DNA from: Spirosoma sp. KCTC 42546
GTDB taxonomy: Bacteria; Bacteroidota; Bacteroidia; Cytophagales; Spirosomataceae
Reading direction: 5' to 3'
DNA length: 64,000 nucleotides
Assembly: GCF_006965485.1 (NCBI RefSeq)
Contig: NZ_CP041360.1
Location: forward strand, 5,746,501-5,810,500
The translations under genes and the position numbers were made by a program. Shown here one piece after another: positions 55,471 through 63,552 of this stretch. The notes under the pieces were generated by a model. That model saw only the letters and a program-made list of their open reading frames with translations. It did no database searches and was not told the origin of the DNA. Position 1 is the stretch's first letter, and each line of letters begins with the position of its first letter.

Positions 55471-55926
55471 ATGAAGTATCTTCTCCTTTTTCTGCTTGTT
55501 TTCAGTGTCAGCCTTTCGGTATCAGGGCAGCACAAACAGATTGTGAAGCCCCGAAAAGCACCCGCTATGCCGTACCCGTTCAGTATGGGGGTTATCAGCA
55601 ACGGCCTTTTATTTGTATCGGGTCAGGTGGGCACCGACCCGCAAACCAGCAAAGTAGTTTCGGGTGGCGTTGAGGCCGAAACGGCGCAAACCATCCAGAA
55701 TATAAAAAGCATTCTGGAAGATGCTGGCGCTTCGCTCGATGACGTAGTGAGCGTAACGGTCTATTTGAGCAATATGGACGACTTCGCCAAGATGAACACC
55801 GTGTATAAGCAATTCTTCAAGGAAGGGGCCTATCCCGCCCGAACAACTATAGGCGTGGCCAAACTGGTATTCGGAGCCAGTGTTGAAATGACCATGACTG
55901 CTGCCATGCCTCAAGGGAAGAAATAA
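55471..55926 (+). CDS. RidA family protein, exported
   Basis: 151 residues with a signal peptide (to VSGQ). FVSGQVGTDPQTSKVV, VVSVTVYLSNMDDFAKMN and YPARTTIGVAKL carry the RidA fold and its substrate-binding arginine (in PART). RidA deaminates reactive enamines and imines in the cytoplasm; an exported version is unusual and its job unknown. It is upstream of the beta-lactamase-like gene by 148 nt, with a long hairpin between them. Confidence 0.88.
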   Translation: MKYLLLFLLVFSVSLSVSGQHKQIVKPRKAPAMPYPFSMGVISNGLLFVSGQVGTDPQTSKVVSGGVEAETAQTIQNIKSILEDAGASLDDVVSVTVYLSNMDDFAKMNTVYKQFFKEGAYPARTTIGVAKLVFGASVEMTMTAAMPQGKK

Positions 55927-55978
55927 GGAATTAAGTGAGGTTGAGAGGATTTGTAATCTATACATAAAACTCAAGAGT

Positions 55979-56060
55979 AGTTTTTTGTCATCTCGACGTA
56001 AGGAGAGATCTCAACTTCACTTACTTGAGATCTCTCCTTACGTCGAGATGACAAAAAACT
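55979..56060. repeat. Perfect 36-bp inverted repeat before the beta-lactamase gene
   Basis: The arms 55979-56014 and 56025-56060 are exact reverse complements with a 10-nt loop. Within each arm lies an ATCTC...GAGAT imperfect palindrome. It ends 14 nt before the ATG at 56075. The outer ends are T and A runs, giving either strand a U tract. Confidence 0.85.
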
Positions 56061-56074
56061 AAACGATTTCCTCA

Positions 56075-57121
56075 ATGAACTTCTCCACCAAACTACTTAC
56101 AACTGGTTTTATTTTCTGTACTGTGCTGGCGATCGCTCAGAAACCTAAAGCAAACAAAACAGCTACCCCAACTCCTGCCCCAGCATTCACCGTTCCGGTT
56201 CGCATAGAGCAGGAACTGCTGCGCTTGTCAAATCTGTCTGCTGGCAAAGTGGGCATTTGTGCGGTGCATCTGGAAAGTGGGAAAACCATCACGCAAAATG
56301 GGAAAGATCACTTTCCGATGGCCAGTTCGTATAAAGTGGCCATTGCTACTCAATTGCTGACTCGCGTTGATAGTGGTAGCTTAAGTCTTGCCCAACTGGT
56401 ACCAATTGTCAAAACGGATTTTCATCCGGGTAGCGGGATGCTGTCGGATCGGTTCAACTGGCCTAATTCGCCAAATTCCGACCTGTCACTATCGGTTAGA
56501 AGCTTGCTCGAATTGATGCTGTTGATCAGCGACAACAGCGCAACGGATCTTTGCCTGCGTCTGGCCGGTGGCCCCGCTGCGGTGAACGCCTGCCTGAAGC
56601 GACTGGGAATCGAAGGTTTACGGGTAGATCGGCCAACGGCCTGGCTCATCGCCGACTGCGTAGGTATACCGATGGATATGAGTAAGGCCTGGTCGCCCAC
56701 CCGTTATGACTCGTTAGCGAAATTTAGTACGCCCTCAACGCGGGAAGCCAGTTATGTTGCTTTCGAGAATGACCTTCGGGATACATCGACCCCCGAAGCC
56801 ATGACGCTGCTCTTAACCAAACTCTATACGCAGCCAGTTCTTAAACCCAATAGCAAAGCCTTGCTACTTGACATCATGAAGCGTTGCGAAACGGGACTGG
56901 CCCGCTTGAAAGGAGCCCTGCCACCCGACACCGAAGTGCTGCACAAAACGGGAACTATTGGCCTCACAGCCAGCGATGTGGGCATTATCACGCTTCCCGG
57001 TGATGCGGGCCATGTTGCGATTTCGGTCTTTGTAAAATCATCCAAAAAAGAAGGTAGCGTGCGTGAACGAACCATCGCCGAAGTCACCCGAACGATTTAC
57101 GACTACTTTCTTTTTCAATGA
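56075..57121 (+). CDS. Class A beta-lactamase-like serine hydrolase
   Basis: 348 residues with a signal peptide and a Pro/Thr-rich linker to about residue 40. The class A set is visible: S84-x-x-K87 (SSYK), S152-D-N (SDN loop) and K291-T-G (KTG). The omega-loop ExxLN motif is absent: the residue at the offset of Glu166 is T188, in DRPTAWLIAD. Without the general base, deacylation should be slow, so it may act as a PBP-like or other serine hydrolase. No AmpR-type regulator is near. It may have arisen by transfer, but its composition is ordinary. Confidence 0.85.
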   Translation: MNFSTKLLTTGFIFCTVLAIAQKPKANKTATPTPAPAFTVPVRIEQELLRLSNLSAGKVGICAVHLESGKTITQNGKDHFPMASSYKVAIATQLLTRVDSGSLSLAQLVPIVKTDFHPGSGMLSDRFNWPNSPNSDLSLSVRSLLELMLLISDNSATDLCLRLAGGPAAVNACLKRLGIEGLRVDRPTAWLIADCVGIPMDMSKAWSPTRYDSLAKFSTPSTREASYVAFENDLRDTSTPEAMTLLLTKLYTQPVLKPNSKALLLDIMKRCETGLARLKGALPPDTEVLHKTGTIGLTASDVGIITLPGDAGHVAISVFVKSSKKEGSVRERTIAEVTRTIYDYFLFQ

Positions 57122-57165
57122 GTTGTCCTGATACGGACTGGTGGATTTCCAGCGAGTTTCTGTTA

Positions 57166-57576
57166 CTAGTCTATCCAATTTTCGAGCTGAATTCCGCTCA
57201 TATTGGCAAAATGTCGGGTGTTCCGTGTTACGAGCGTTAGGTCATGAACAATGGCGGTTGCACCAATAAGCAAGTCAAAATCATCTACCGTCTGTCCTGC
57301 CCGCCTGAGTGCTGTTTTTTGACGAGCATATTCATGTAAAACCCTACCAATCGAGAGAATGCGTCCACCAAAAATAGCCTGAAACTCGTCAAAATTTTCT
57401 CGGTTCCGCTGTCGTCGTTCCGGTGCACTGTTTTCGATGCCGAATAGCAATTCGGCAACATTGATTTCCGAGAGAAAACAGGATCGCGTGCCGACATCGG
57501 CAATCTTCTGTTTGACTCCGAATTCGTTTTTTAGCGCATGCACGCAGATATTGGTATCAAGTAAATACCGGTTCAT
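57166..57576 (-). CDS. VapC-type PIN-domain toxin
   Basis: 136 residues: YLLDTNICVHALK with the first acidic residue, FLSEINVAELLFG, DDFDLLIGATAI and TRNTRHFANMSG, the four acidic positions of PIN RNases. It cleaves RNA, typically initiator tRNA or rRNA. It overlaps the antitoxin gene by 4 nt, so they are coupled. Confidence 0.9.
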   Translation of the reverse strand: MNRYLLDTNICVHALKNEFGVKQKIADVGTRSCFLSEINVAELLFGIENSAPERRQRNRENFDEFQAIFGGRILSIGRVLHEYARQKTALRRAGQTVDDFDLLIGATAIVHDLTLVTRNTRHFANMSGIQLENWID

Positions 57577-57812
57577 AATTGTATGTCGCGCGTGCCGAAG
57601 TGCCGGGTGCTCTGAATCATCGCATTCAATTCATCACCCGTTTCATCACCTTGCCAACTGACCCGCTCCAATAACCGTAGCTCCTCAGCTTCGCTCAGGC
57701 TGGTTTCTTCCACGTGAGTCTCCTGGGATCGTAACCCCAAGCGGTCAGCCAAGAGCTTAAAAACGAGCAGATCGTTTTCGCTTTGGGTTTCAATCGTGAT
57801 TGTGTGCGTCAT
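57573..57812 (-). CDS. Antitoxin of the VapBC-like pair
   Basis: 79 residues: MTHTITIETQSENDLLVFKL, then LGLRSQETHVEET and an acidic C-terminus (SEAEELRLLERV). Its position and 4-nt overlap with the PIN toxin identify it as the antitoxin. The DNA-binding part is not one I can name. The C-terminal half probably blocks the toxin's active site. Confidence 0.8.
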   Translation of the reverse strand: MTHTITIETQSENDLLVFKLLADRLGLRSQETHVEETSLSEAEELRLLERVSWQGDETGDELNAMIQSTRHFGTRDIQL

Positions 57813-57949
57813 TGGATTAGCCTAAATTACCACTCAGTAAACCGAATTTCTTTTTAACCTGTTCCCGGCTCAATGTAAAGTGATTGACTATCCTGCCGGT
57901 GGAGCACGGCAACATCAATTAGTTGCTGGAGTATTTAACTAATTCACCA

Positions 57950-58119
57950 ATACAGTCGTTTTTTTATAGTTAATATCCCTTGACTGCCTGCTTGGTGGCC
58001 CTTGTCCTGTGCTACCTGCCGGGATTATTCATTACCGCCGAAATGAGAAACAGACAGTTTGGCTAAACGTAATCCTGTTTTTGCTCTGCGGATTTGTGGT
58101 ATACGGACGGGGACTCTAA
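57950..58119 (+). pseudogene. Disrupted small membrane protein gene
   Basis: One frame reads LTACLVALVLCYLPGLF and is cut; the overlapping frame reads IIHYRRNEKQTVWLNVILFLLCGFVVYGRGL (given here as the region 58023-58119) and ends in TAA at 58117-58119. Together they look like a two-helix membrane protein broken by a frameshift near 58020. No start codon is clear. Assignment to a family such as the superinfection-immunity or PMP3 type would be a guess. Followed by a terminator. Confidence 0.4.
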
Positions 58120-58159
58120 AAAGCAGTAGGGCAATTCTCAGAACTGCCCCACTGCTTTT
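58119..58159. terminator. Bidirectional terminator before the GntR gene
   Basis: The arms 58119-58133 and 58145-58159 (AAAAGCAGTAGGGCA with one mismatch) form a 15-bp stem around an 11-nt loop. It serves the remnant gene on the plus strand and possibly the GntR gene on the minus strand. Confidence 0.8.
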
Positions 58160-58185
58160 ATAAACTTCTCATTACAGTCTATTAA

Positions 58186-59280
58186 TCACAACGATCCGCG
58201 CCGAATCATATAAAATGGATTCTTGACTTTTATACGCTTATGGTCAAGTAACAGCGAAGCTGCCGTAAAGCCCATCGCTTCAAAGTCGGTCGTGATCACC
58301 GTGATGTTCAGTAGCTCCTTTAGCGTCGTTTCATTGAACGAAATAATCCCGATCTCATGCCCTAGCTCATAGTTTGCCTGACGTACCTTTTTCACTACTT
58401 CCGACAGATCCGTTTCCTCGATAACAACATAAGCCGTTCCTGCCTGAAGACTCTCATTTGTTGCATTCTCTTTAATGCAGAAGTCCTTTCGGTAATTGAC
58501 GCAGAACGACCGAAATCCATGGGCAATTTCGGTTGGGTAGTTGCCATCGCTGGGTAGGATGAGCACCATCCGGCTGTATTTCATCAACAGGTCCTGGGCA
58601 TTTTCCAGGGCTTCGCAAATATCTTTGTCAAAGTTTTGATAAACGCTCAGCGCCGAACCGGCCAGGCCCGATACGTCTTTATCGAGCAGCACCAACTCGT
58701 TAGTCGGGATCGAGTCAAGTACCTTCATGTAATCGGCTTTGTCCAGATCCTGAGTAAAATGGGGCATCACAACGTAGTAATTGTATTTGCCCAGATTCTT
58801 CTCAATGATTTCCTGAAAATGGCAGGCACTGTAATGATGAATCTGAAGATCGACGGTTGCCTTATCGCCGAGGGCTTTCAGGAATGAGTAATAAATGATT
58901 TTCTTGTACGAACTGAGTTTGTTAAAAATCAGCAGAATCTTCAGCTTAGGGGCGGCATTGGCCTGTACATAATAGCCCTTCCCCTGCACCGATGTAATGT
59001 ATCCGTGCTCCCGAAGCTCTCGATACGCCTTCTCAACGGTATCACGCGCCAGGTAATACTCAACACTTAATTCGCTGATGGAGGGGAGTTGCTCATTATT
59101 TTTCAGTACACCCCGCTCAATGTCGGTAATTACCGACTGAACAATCTGCTTATACTTAGGCGTCTTATCTTTCGGGTTAAACTGAAGTTTATAAAGCGGA
59201 ACCGACGGGCTGCAATTCACGTCAGCGAATCCGTATGTCTGCCGACGTCCCTGAACCGAAGAAGAAAGTTTCGCTATCAT
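58186..59280 (-). CDS. GntR-family regulator with sugar-binding-protein-like C-terminus
   Basis: 364 residues. Residues about 35-105 are a winged helix-turn-helix (YKQIVQSVITDIERG, then LPSISELSVEYYLARDTVEK and YITSVQGKGYYVQ). Residues about 110-360 form a LacI/PBP1-like domain (KILLIFNKLSSYKKII, VLLDKDVSGL, IGIISFNETTLKELL). Such regulators bind sugars or other small effectors. It is divergent from lutABC; a perfect palindrome at 59412-59429 between them is a candidate operator. Confidence 0.88.
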   Translation of the reverse strand: MIAKLSSSVQGRRQTYGFADVNCSPSVPLYKLQFNPKDKTPKYKQIVQSVITDIERGVLKNNEQLPSISELSVEYYLARDTVEKAYRELREHGYITSVQGKGYYVQANAAPKLKILLIFNKLSSYKKIIYYSFLKALGDKATVDLQIHHYSACHFQEIIEKNLGKYNYYVVMPHFTQDLDKADYMKVLDSIPTNELVLLDKDVSGLAGSALSVYQNFDKDICEALENAQDLLMKYSRMVLILPSDGNYPTEIAHGFRSFCVNYRKDFCIKENATNESLQAGTAYVVIEETDLSEVVKKVRQANYELGHEIGIISFNETTLKELLNITVITTDFEAMGFTAASLLLDHKRIKVKNPFYMIRRGSL

Positions 59281-59411
59281 AATTAGTAGTGATTTCTGTA
59301 TTATTTTGTGATGACCTCATCATTATTGAGGGTATCCTAGTACTAATGACCTTTATAAGTTTCTAAAAAATACTAGACATAAAGAAGAAAATATCCGATT
59401 ATTTTTATGCA

Positions 59412-59429
59412 AACGTTACCGGTAACGTT
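59412..59429. promoter_or_regulatory. Perfect 18-bp palindrome, candidate operator
   Basis: AACGTTACCGGTAACGTT is fully symmetric (9-nt half-site AACGTTACC). GTTACCGGTAAC-type sites are usual for LacI/GntR-like regulators in Bacteroidota. It lies 132 nt from the GntR start and 462 nt upstream of lutA, so it may act in autoregulation or control both. Confidence 0.6.
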
Positions 59430-59696
59430 GCCGAGACATAGGTCAATCTAGTTTTGTCACAAAAAATGGAGCCAAAAACGAAAGTAAAGGCGGATTGACA
59501 GGTAAATCGGGTAAGCGTAGATGTTTTTATTTTTTGTATTTATCAAAGTAATAAGCGCTAATCAAACAGTCTGGATAGAGCTCATTATCGCCGTAAAACT
59601 AATCAATTTACGGGCTATGACGCTTGTATCAGGTATAGGATAAGTTTAAGTTGACTTACTAGCGGCACAGATTGTGTCTCTTTTTTAGAGAGAATT

Positions 59697-59743
59697 AACA
59701 GGACTGATTTAACTAAAAATCTTGTTAATCCTGCAATCCTGTT
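59697..59743. repeat. Imperfect hairpin with CAGGATT words
   Basis: AACAGGA/TCCTGTT (59697-59703 with 59737-59743) plus an inner GATTTAAC/GTTAATC pairing form a hairpin followed by TTTAAAAAAT. The AACAGGA and CAGGATT words recur in the repeat at 14581-14647. It could be an attenuator or a terminator within the lut leader. Confidence 0.45.
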
Positions 59744-59831
59744 TAAAAAATAAGCTTGTTCTACACTCTTTTAGTCGTTTATTAATCAGGCAATAGGAGA
59801 GTACAGGAAAGATTAGGAATAAGAAAGAACC

Positions 59832-59839
59832 TACTTTTG
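59832..59839 (+). promoter_or_regulatory. Bacteroidota -7 box (TACTTTTG) for lutABC
   Basis: TACTTTTG matches TAnnTTTG and lies 51 nt before the lutA ATG at 59891. No clear TTG -33 element is at the usual spacing. It would place the start of transcription downstream of the hairpin at 59697-59743. Confidence 0.5.
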
Positions 59840-59890
59840 TAAGACGATCTGGTACGAACTCAGCAAGGCACATAGTTAGCCTGAATCTAT

Positions 59891-60625
59891 ATGAAAGTTG
59901 GTTTATTTATTCCCTGTTACATTGACCAGTTTTACCCGCAGGTAGCTATTGCTACGCTGAAATTGTTGGAAAAAGTAGGGTGCGACGTAGAATACCCGCT
60001 CCAACAAACTTGCTGCGGCCAGCCGATGGCTAACTCAGGCTATGCACATCTCACAGGCGGTTGTAATGATAATTTCGTGAGCAACTTTGCCGGATACGAC
60101 TACATTGTTTCGCCATCGGGAAGCTGTACGCTGCACATCAAACACCATCTGCATGCAACCAACGAAACGGCAGCAACGCAAATCCGATCACGGATTTACG
60201 AGCTTACCGAGTTCCTGACCGATGTGGTGAAGGTATCGACTCTGGAAGCTACATTTCCTTATCGTGTTGGTTTGCACCAGAGCTGCCACGGGCAACGGGG
60301 ATTGCATCTGGCGCAGATGTCAGAGCTTGTGGCTCCGCCATTTTCCAAGCCGGTGCAATTACTCAATCTGGTGAAGGACCTGGAGTTGATCCAGCTTGAC
60401 CGGCGTGACGAGTGCTGCGGATTCGGCGGTACGTTCTGCGTGACCGAAGAAGCGGTATCGGCCAAAATGGGGAAAGATCGTGTAGCCGATCATCTTCGGC
60501 ATGGTGTTCATTACATTACCGGCGTAGATGTGTCCTGCCTGATGCATATGGAAGGCATCCTGAAACGGGCAAACTCCAACGTTCAGGTCAAACACATTGC
60601 TGAAATTCTAACCGCTACCTTGTAA
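59891..60625 (+). CDS. lutA: Lactate utilization protein A (LldE)
   Basis: 244 residues with the two CCG motifs of cysteine-rich Fe-S oxidoreductases, at C41-C42-G43 (TCCGQPMANSGY) and C175-C176-G177 (ECCGFGGTFC). It is one of three subunits that oxidise L-lactate to pyruvate. The next gene, lutB, begins 14 nt after its stop, so the three form an operon. Confidence 0.95.
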   Translation: MKVGLFIPCYIDQFYPQVAIATLKLLEKVGCDVEYPLQQTCCGQPMANSGYAHLTGGCNDNFVSNFAGYDYIVSPSGSCTLHIKHHLHATNETAATQIRSRIYELTEFLTDVVKVSTLEATFPYRVGLHQSCHGQRGLHLAQMSELVAPPFSKPVQLLNLVKDLELIQLDRRDECCGFGGTFCVTEEAVSAKMGKDRVADHLRHGVHYITGVDVSCLMHMEGILKRANSNVQVKHIAEILTATL

Positions 60626-60639
60626 ACGAGCTTAACTCC

Positions 60640-62016
60640 ATGAGTCAACTTACTCTAGATCACGCCAGTGCTTCCGTTGAGTTCAACAAAAACGAACCCC
60701 GGGTCGATTGGCACGATGAAACGCTTTGGTTTGTTCGTACCAAACGCGACCGTGCTGTAGCGCAGATACCCGAGTGGGAGCAGTTGCGTGAAGCAGCCTC
60801 GCAGATTAAAAATCACGTGCTGTCAAACATGCACGATTTACTGGTTCAGTTTGAAGAGAATGCCAAACAAAACGGTATTACGGTGCACTGGGCGGCTGAT
60901 GGAGCCGAACACAATGCCATCATTCACGGCCTGATCCAGAAAGCAGGGGCCACCCGAATGGTCAAATCGAAGTCGATGCTGACCGAAGAGTGTCACCTCA
61001 ACGACTACCTGACCCAGCACGGCATTGAGGTAATCGACAGCGATTTAGGCGAACGGATTGTGCAGATGCGCAAGGAGCCGCCTTCGCATATTGTGCTGCC
61101 CGCCATCCACCTCACGAAGGCCGATGTAGGCGAAACCTTTCATGAACATCTGGGCACAGAAAAAGGAGCTACCGACCCCCAATACCTTACCGAAGCCGCT
61201 CGCCAACACCTGCGCGAGACGTTCCTGACCCGAAAAGTAGCCCTGACTGGGGTTAACTTCGCTATTGCCGAAACGGGTGGATTTGTGGTCTGCACCAACG
61301 AAGGAAACGCGGATATGGGTGCGCACCTGGCCGATGTACACATTGCGGCCATGGGTTTTGAAAAAATCATACCGCGCGCGGAGCATCTGGGTGTCTACCT
61401 TCGTTTGCTGGCTCGCTCTGCAACGGGTCAGCCCATTACGACTTTTTCCAGCCATTTTCATCGCCCGCGTCCGGGTCAGGAAATGCACATTGTGATTGTT
61501 GACAATGGCCGTAGTCGCCAGTTGGGCAGACCCGATTTTCGGAACTCGCTCAAGTGTATCCGGTGCGCGGCCTGCATGAACACCTGCCCCGTTTACCGGC
61601 GGTCGGGTGGGCACAGCTACCACAGCGCCGTTGCGGGACCCATTGGTTCCATTCTGGCCCCCAACCTGGACATGAAACAGAACGCCGATCTACCTTTTGC
61701 TTCGACGCTTTGTGGATCGTGTTCTAATGTGTGTCCGGTGAAGATTGATATTCACGACCAATTGTACAAATGGCGGCAGGTGCTGATGCAGGAAGGTTAC
61801 GGGCCAACGGCAAAAACGGTATCGATGAAGGCAATGGCTACCGTGCTGGAATCGCCCCGCTTGTACCGGATGGCAGGTAAAATTGGGCGGGGTGTCCTGC
61901 GTTTTGCCCCCGTTACGGTCGAAAATCGCTTTAATCCGTGGTACAATCAACGTGAAATGCCCGAACCGCCAGCCGAAAGTTTCCGCGACTGGTACGTTAA
62001 TCATAAAAAGTCATGA
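60640..62016 (+). CDS. lutB: Lactate utilization protein B (LldF), 4Fe-4S
   Basis: 458 residues. The large N-terminal LUD-type domain is followed by two iron-sulfur motifs: C306-I-R-C309-A-A-C312 with C316 in NTCPV, and CGSCSNVCPV about 55 residues later. It is the electron-transferring subunit of the L-lactate oxidation complex. It overlaps lutC by 4 nt, which suggests translational coupling. Confidence 0.96.
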   Translation: MSQLTLDHASASVEFNKNEPRVDWHDETLWFVRTKRDRAVAQIPEWEQLREAASQIKNHVLSNMHDLLVQFEENAKQNGITVHWAADGAEHNAIIHGLIQKAGATRMVKSKSMLTEECHLNDYLTQHGIEVIDSDLGERIVQMRKEPPSHIVLPAIHLTKADVGETFHEHLGTEKGATDPQYLTEAARQHLRETFLTRKVALTGVNFAIAETGGFVVCTNEGNADMGAHLADVHIAAMGFEKIIPRAEHLGVYLRLLARSATGQPITTFSSHFHRPRPGQEMHIVIVDNGRSRQLGRPDFRNSLKCIRCAACMNTCPVYRRSGGHSYHSAVAGPIGSILAPNLDMKQNADLPFASTLCGSCSNVCPVKIDIHDQLYKWRQVLMQEGYGPTAKTVSMKAMATVLESPRLYRMAGKIGRGVLRFAPVTVENRFNPWYNQREMPEPPAESFRDWYVNHKKS

Positions 62017-62597
62017 CCACCCGCGAACGCATCTTAAACAGCATTCAGGCAAATCAGCCCTCGCTCCTACCTTTACCCGAGCAGTTTACCTTTACGTCCT
62101 CGTTCCCGGATCTGACGAAGCAATTCAGTGATTCATTGGCTTTTGTTGGCGGTATGGCGGTGGTTGTACCCGATCACAAAACCATTGAAGCTCATTTGAA
62201 GGAGCATTACCCAGGTATGACCAGTGTAGCGTCAACCTGCCCTGAACTGGCGCATCTGGCCGATAGAGGTCTGGATGTTGCCGATCCACATGAGCTGGCC
62301 AGCCTGAACCTGACGATTATTGAAGGCCCGCTGGCCGTTGCCGAAAATGCTGCCATCTGGGTGGACGAACGGCAGTTGCCCCACCGAGTTGTACCAATGA
62401 TTACCCAGTACTTAGCCATTATCATCCGGCAATCGACCATTGTACCAAACATGCACGATGCATATAAGAAGCTCAAAGTCAATGAGACGGGATTCGGTAC
62501 GTTTATCAGTGGCCCTTCCAAAACCGCCGATATTGAGCAAAGCCTGGTAATTGGAGCCCACGGCGCCCGATCGCTGATTGTGTATGTTCTACCCTGA
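62013..62597 (+). CDS. lutC: Lactate utilization protein C (LldG), LUD domain
   Basis: 194 residues of the LUD/DUF162 fold, starting MTTRERILNSIQANQPS, with GPLAVAENAAIWVDE in the middle and SGPSKTADIEQSLVIGAHGARSL at the end. It is the third partner of the lactate complex. It overlaps lutB by 4 nt. Confidence 0.95.
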   Translation: MTTRERILNSIQANQPSLLPLPEQFTFTSSFPDLTKQFSDSLAFVGGMAVVVPDHKTIEAHLKEHYPGMTSVASTCPELAHLADRGLDVADPHELASLNLTIIEGPLAVAENAAIWVDERQLPHRVVPMITQYLAIIIRQSTIVPNMHDAYKKLKVNETGFGTFISGPSKTADIEQSLVIGAHGARSLIVYVLP

Positions 62598-62628
62598 TAG
62601 CTAGTATAGTACAACATTCACGTTAGCC

Positions 62629-63480
62629 TTGACTTCCTCCGACGCTATTTCTACCTACCAGCCCACGTTATTTTCGATTGCCTATCGAATGACCGGGGAA
62701 GTAATGGTTAGTGAAGATATTGTTCAGGATGTCTTCATAAAGTGGATGAGTCGGCCGTTGGAGGCTATTCAGGATGACAAAGCCTATCTGGCCAAGAGTG
62801 TCATAAACGCGTCGCTTAATCACCTGGCGCAGGTAAAACGGCATCGGGAAGCGTATAAAGGTGTTTGGCTACCAGAACCCGTTTTGGCCGACAGTCATGT
62901 TAGTGACGCCAAACTGGACATTTCGTACGGATTCATGCTCCTGCTGGAAAAACTGTCGCCCCTGGAGCGAGCCGTTTTCGTGCTCAAGGAAAGCTTCGAT
63001 TTTGGGTATCCCGAATTAGCCCAGTTGTTCGATACAACGGACGTTAATTGTCGGCAACTTTACCGACGGGCGAACGAAAAAATCGCGGGAGCTAACCGCC
63101 GTTTTGTTATCGATCCAACTCAGCAACAGGCACTTCTGGATGCCTTTTCCAAAGCCAGCGAAACGGGTAATATCGACCTATTGATCCAATTACTCAAAGC
63201 AGATGTAGCCGTTTACTCGGATGGAGGTGGCAAGATTTCGGCCGCCCTCAAACCACTGGTCGGTTCAGCTATCGTTGAACAGTTTCTGCGATCACTCACC
63301 ACTAAGCAACGGGATAAATTGCTTGTCCGGCCAACCCTGGTCAATGGTGAGCTGGGTTTAGTATTCAGCCAAAAGGATACCCAACTGCTTGATACGGTTA
63401 TGGTTATCGAATCTGACCCGACCGGTATCAGTCGGCTTTATTTCATTCGTAACCCGGATAAATTAGCCCATCTCCATTAA
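62629..63480 (+). CDS. ECF sigma factor, SigJ-like with C-terminal SnoaL-type domain
   Basis: 283 residues starting at a TTG (62629): no ATG or GTG occurs upstream in frame before a stop. Region 2 reads FSIAYRMTGEVMVSEDIVQDVF, region 4 LSPLERAVFVLKESFDFGYPELAQLFDT, and residues about 175-283 are NTF2/SnoaL-like. That is the SigJ layout, in which the C-terminal domain can regulate the sigma factor without an anti-sigma protein. The downstream membrane protein may be a target. Confidence 0.85.
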   Translation: MTSSDAISTYQPTLFSIAYRMTGEVMVSEDIVQDVFIKWMSRPLEAIQDDKAYLAKSVINASLNHLAQVKRHREAYKGVWLPEPVLADSHVSDAKLDISYGFMLLLEKLSPLERAVFVLKESFDFGYPELAQLFDTTDVNCRQLYRRANEKIAGANRRFVIDPTQQQALLDAFSKASETGNIDLLIQLLKADVAVYSDGGGKISAALKPLVGSAIVEQFLRSLTTKQRDKLLVRPTLVNGELGLVFSQKDTQLLDTVMVIESDPTGISRLYFIRNPDKLAHLH

Positions 63481-63552
63481 TTTTCAGGGCGCCTGTCACA
63501 AACTACGGCCCTGGTTTGTCTTGTGTGAGATTTCATCAAAAATGTTATTCTT

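Larger units (their letters stand above)
59281..59890. other. 610-nt regulatory region between the GntR gene and lutA
   Basis: A long AT-rich spacer between divergent genes. It contains an 18-bp perfect palindrome (59412-59429), a hairpin (59697-59743), and a TAnnTTTG box (59832-59839). A 40-codon frame (59521-59643) exists but has no supporting features. Confidence 0.6.

Noticed and set aside
57950..58119. Naming the broken membrane gene as a superinfection-immunity or PMP3 protein
   Set aside because: Only a short hydrophobic piece is left and it does not carry a family motif I could verify.
59521..59643. A 40-codon frame in the lut leader
   Set aside because: The frame has no recognisable domain, an unremarkable composition and lies in a regulatory spacer; a leader peptide cannot be excluded but nothing supports it.
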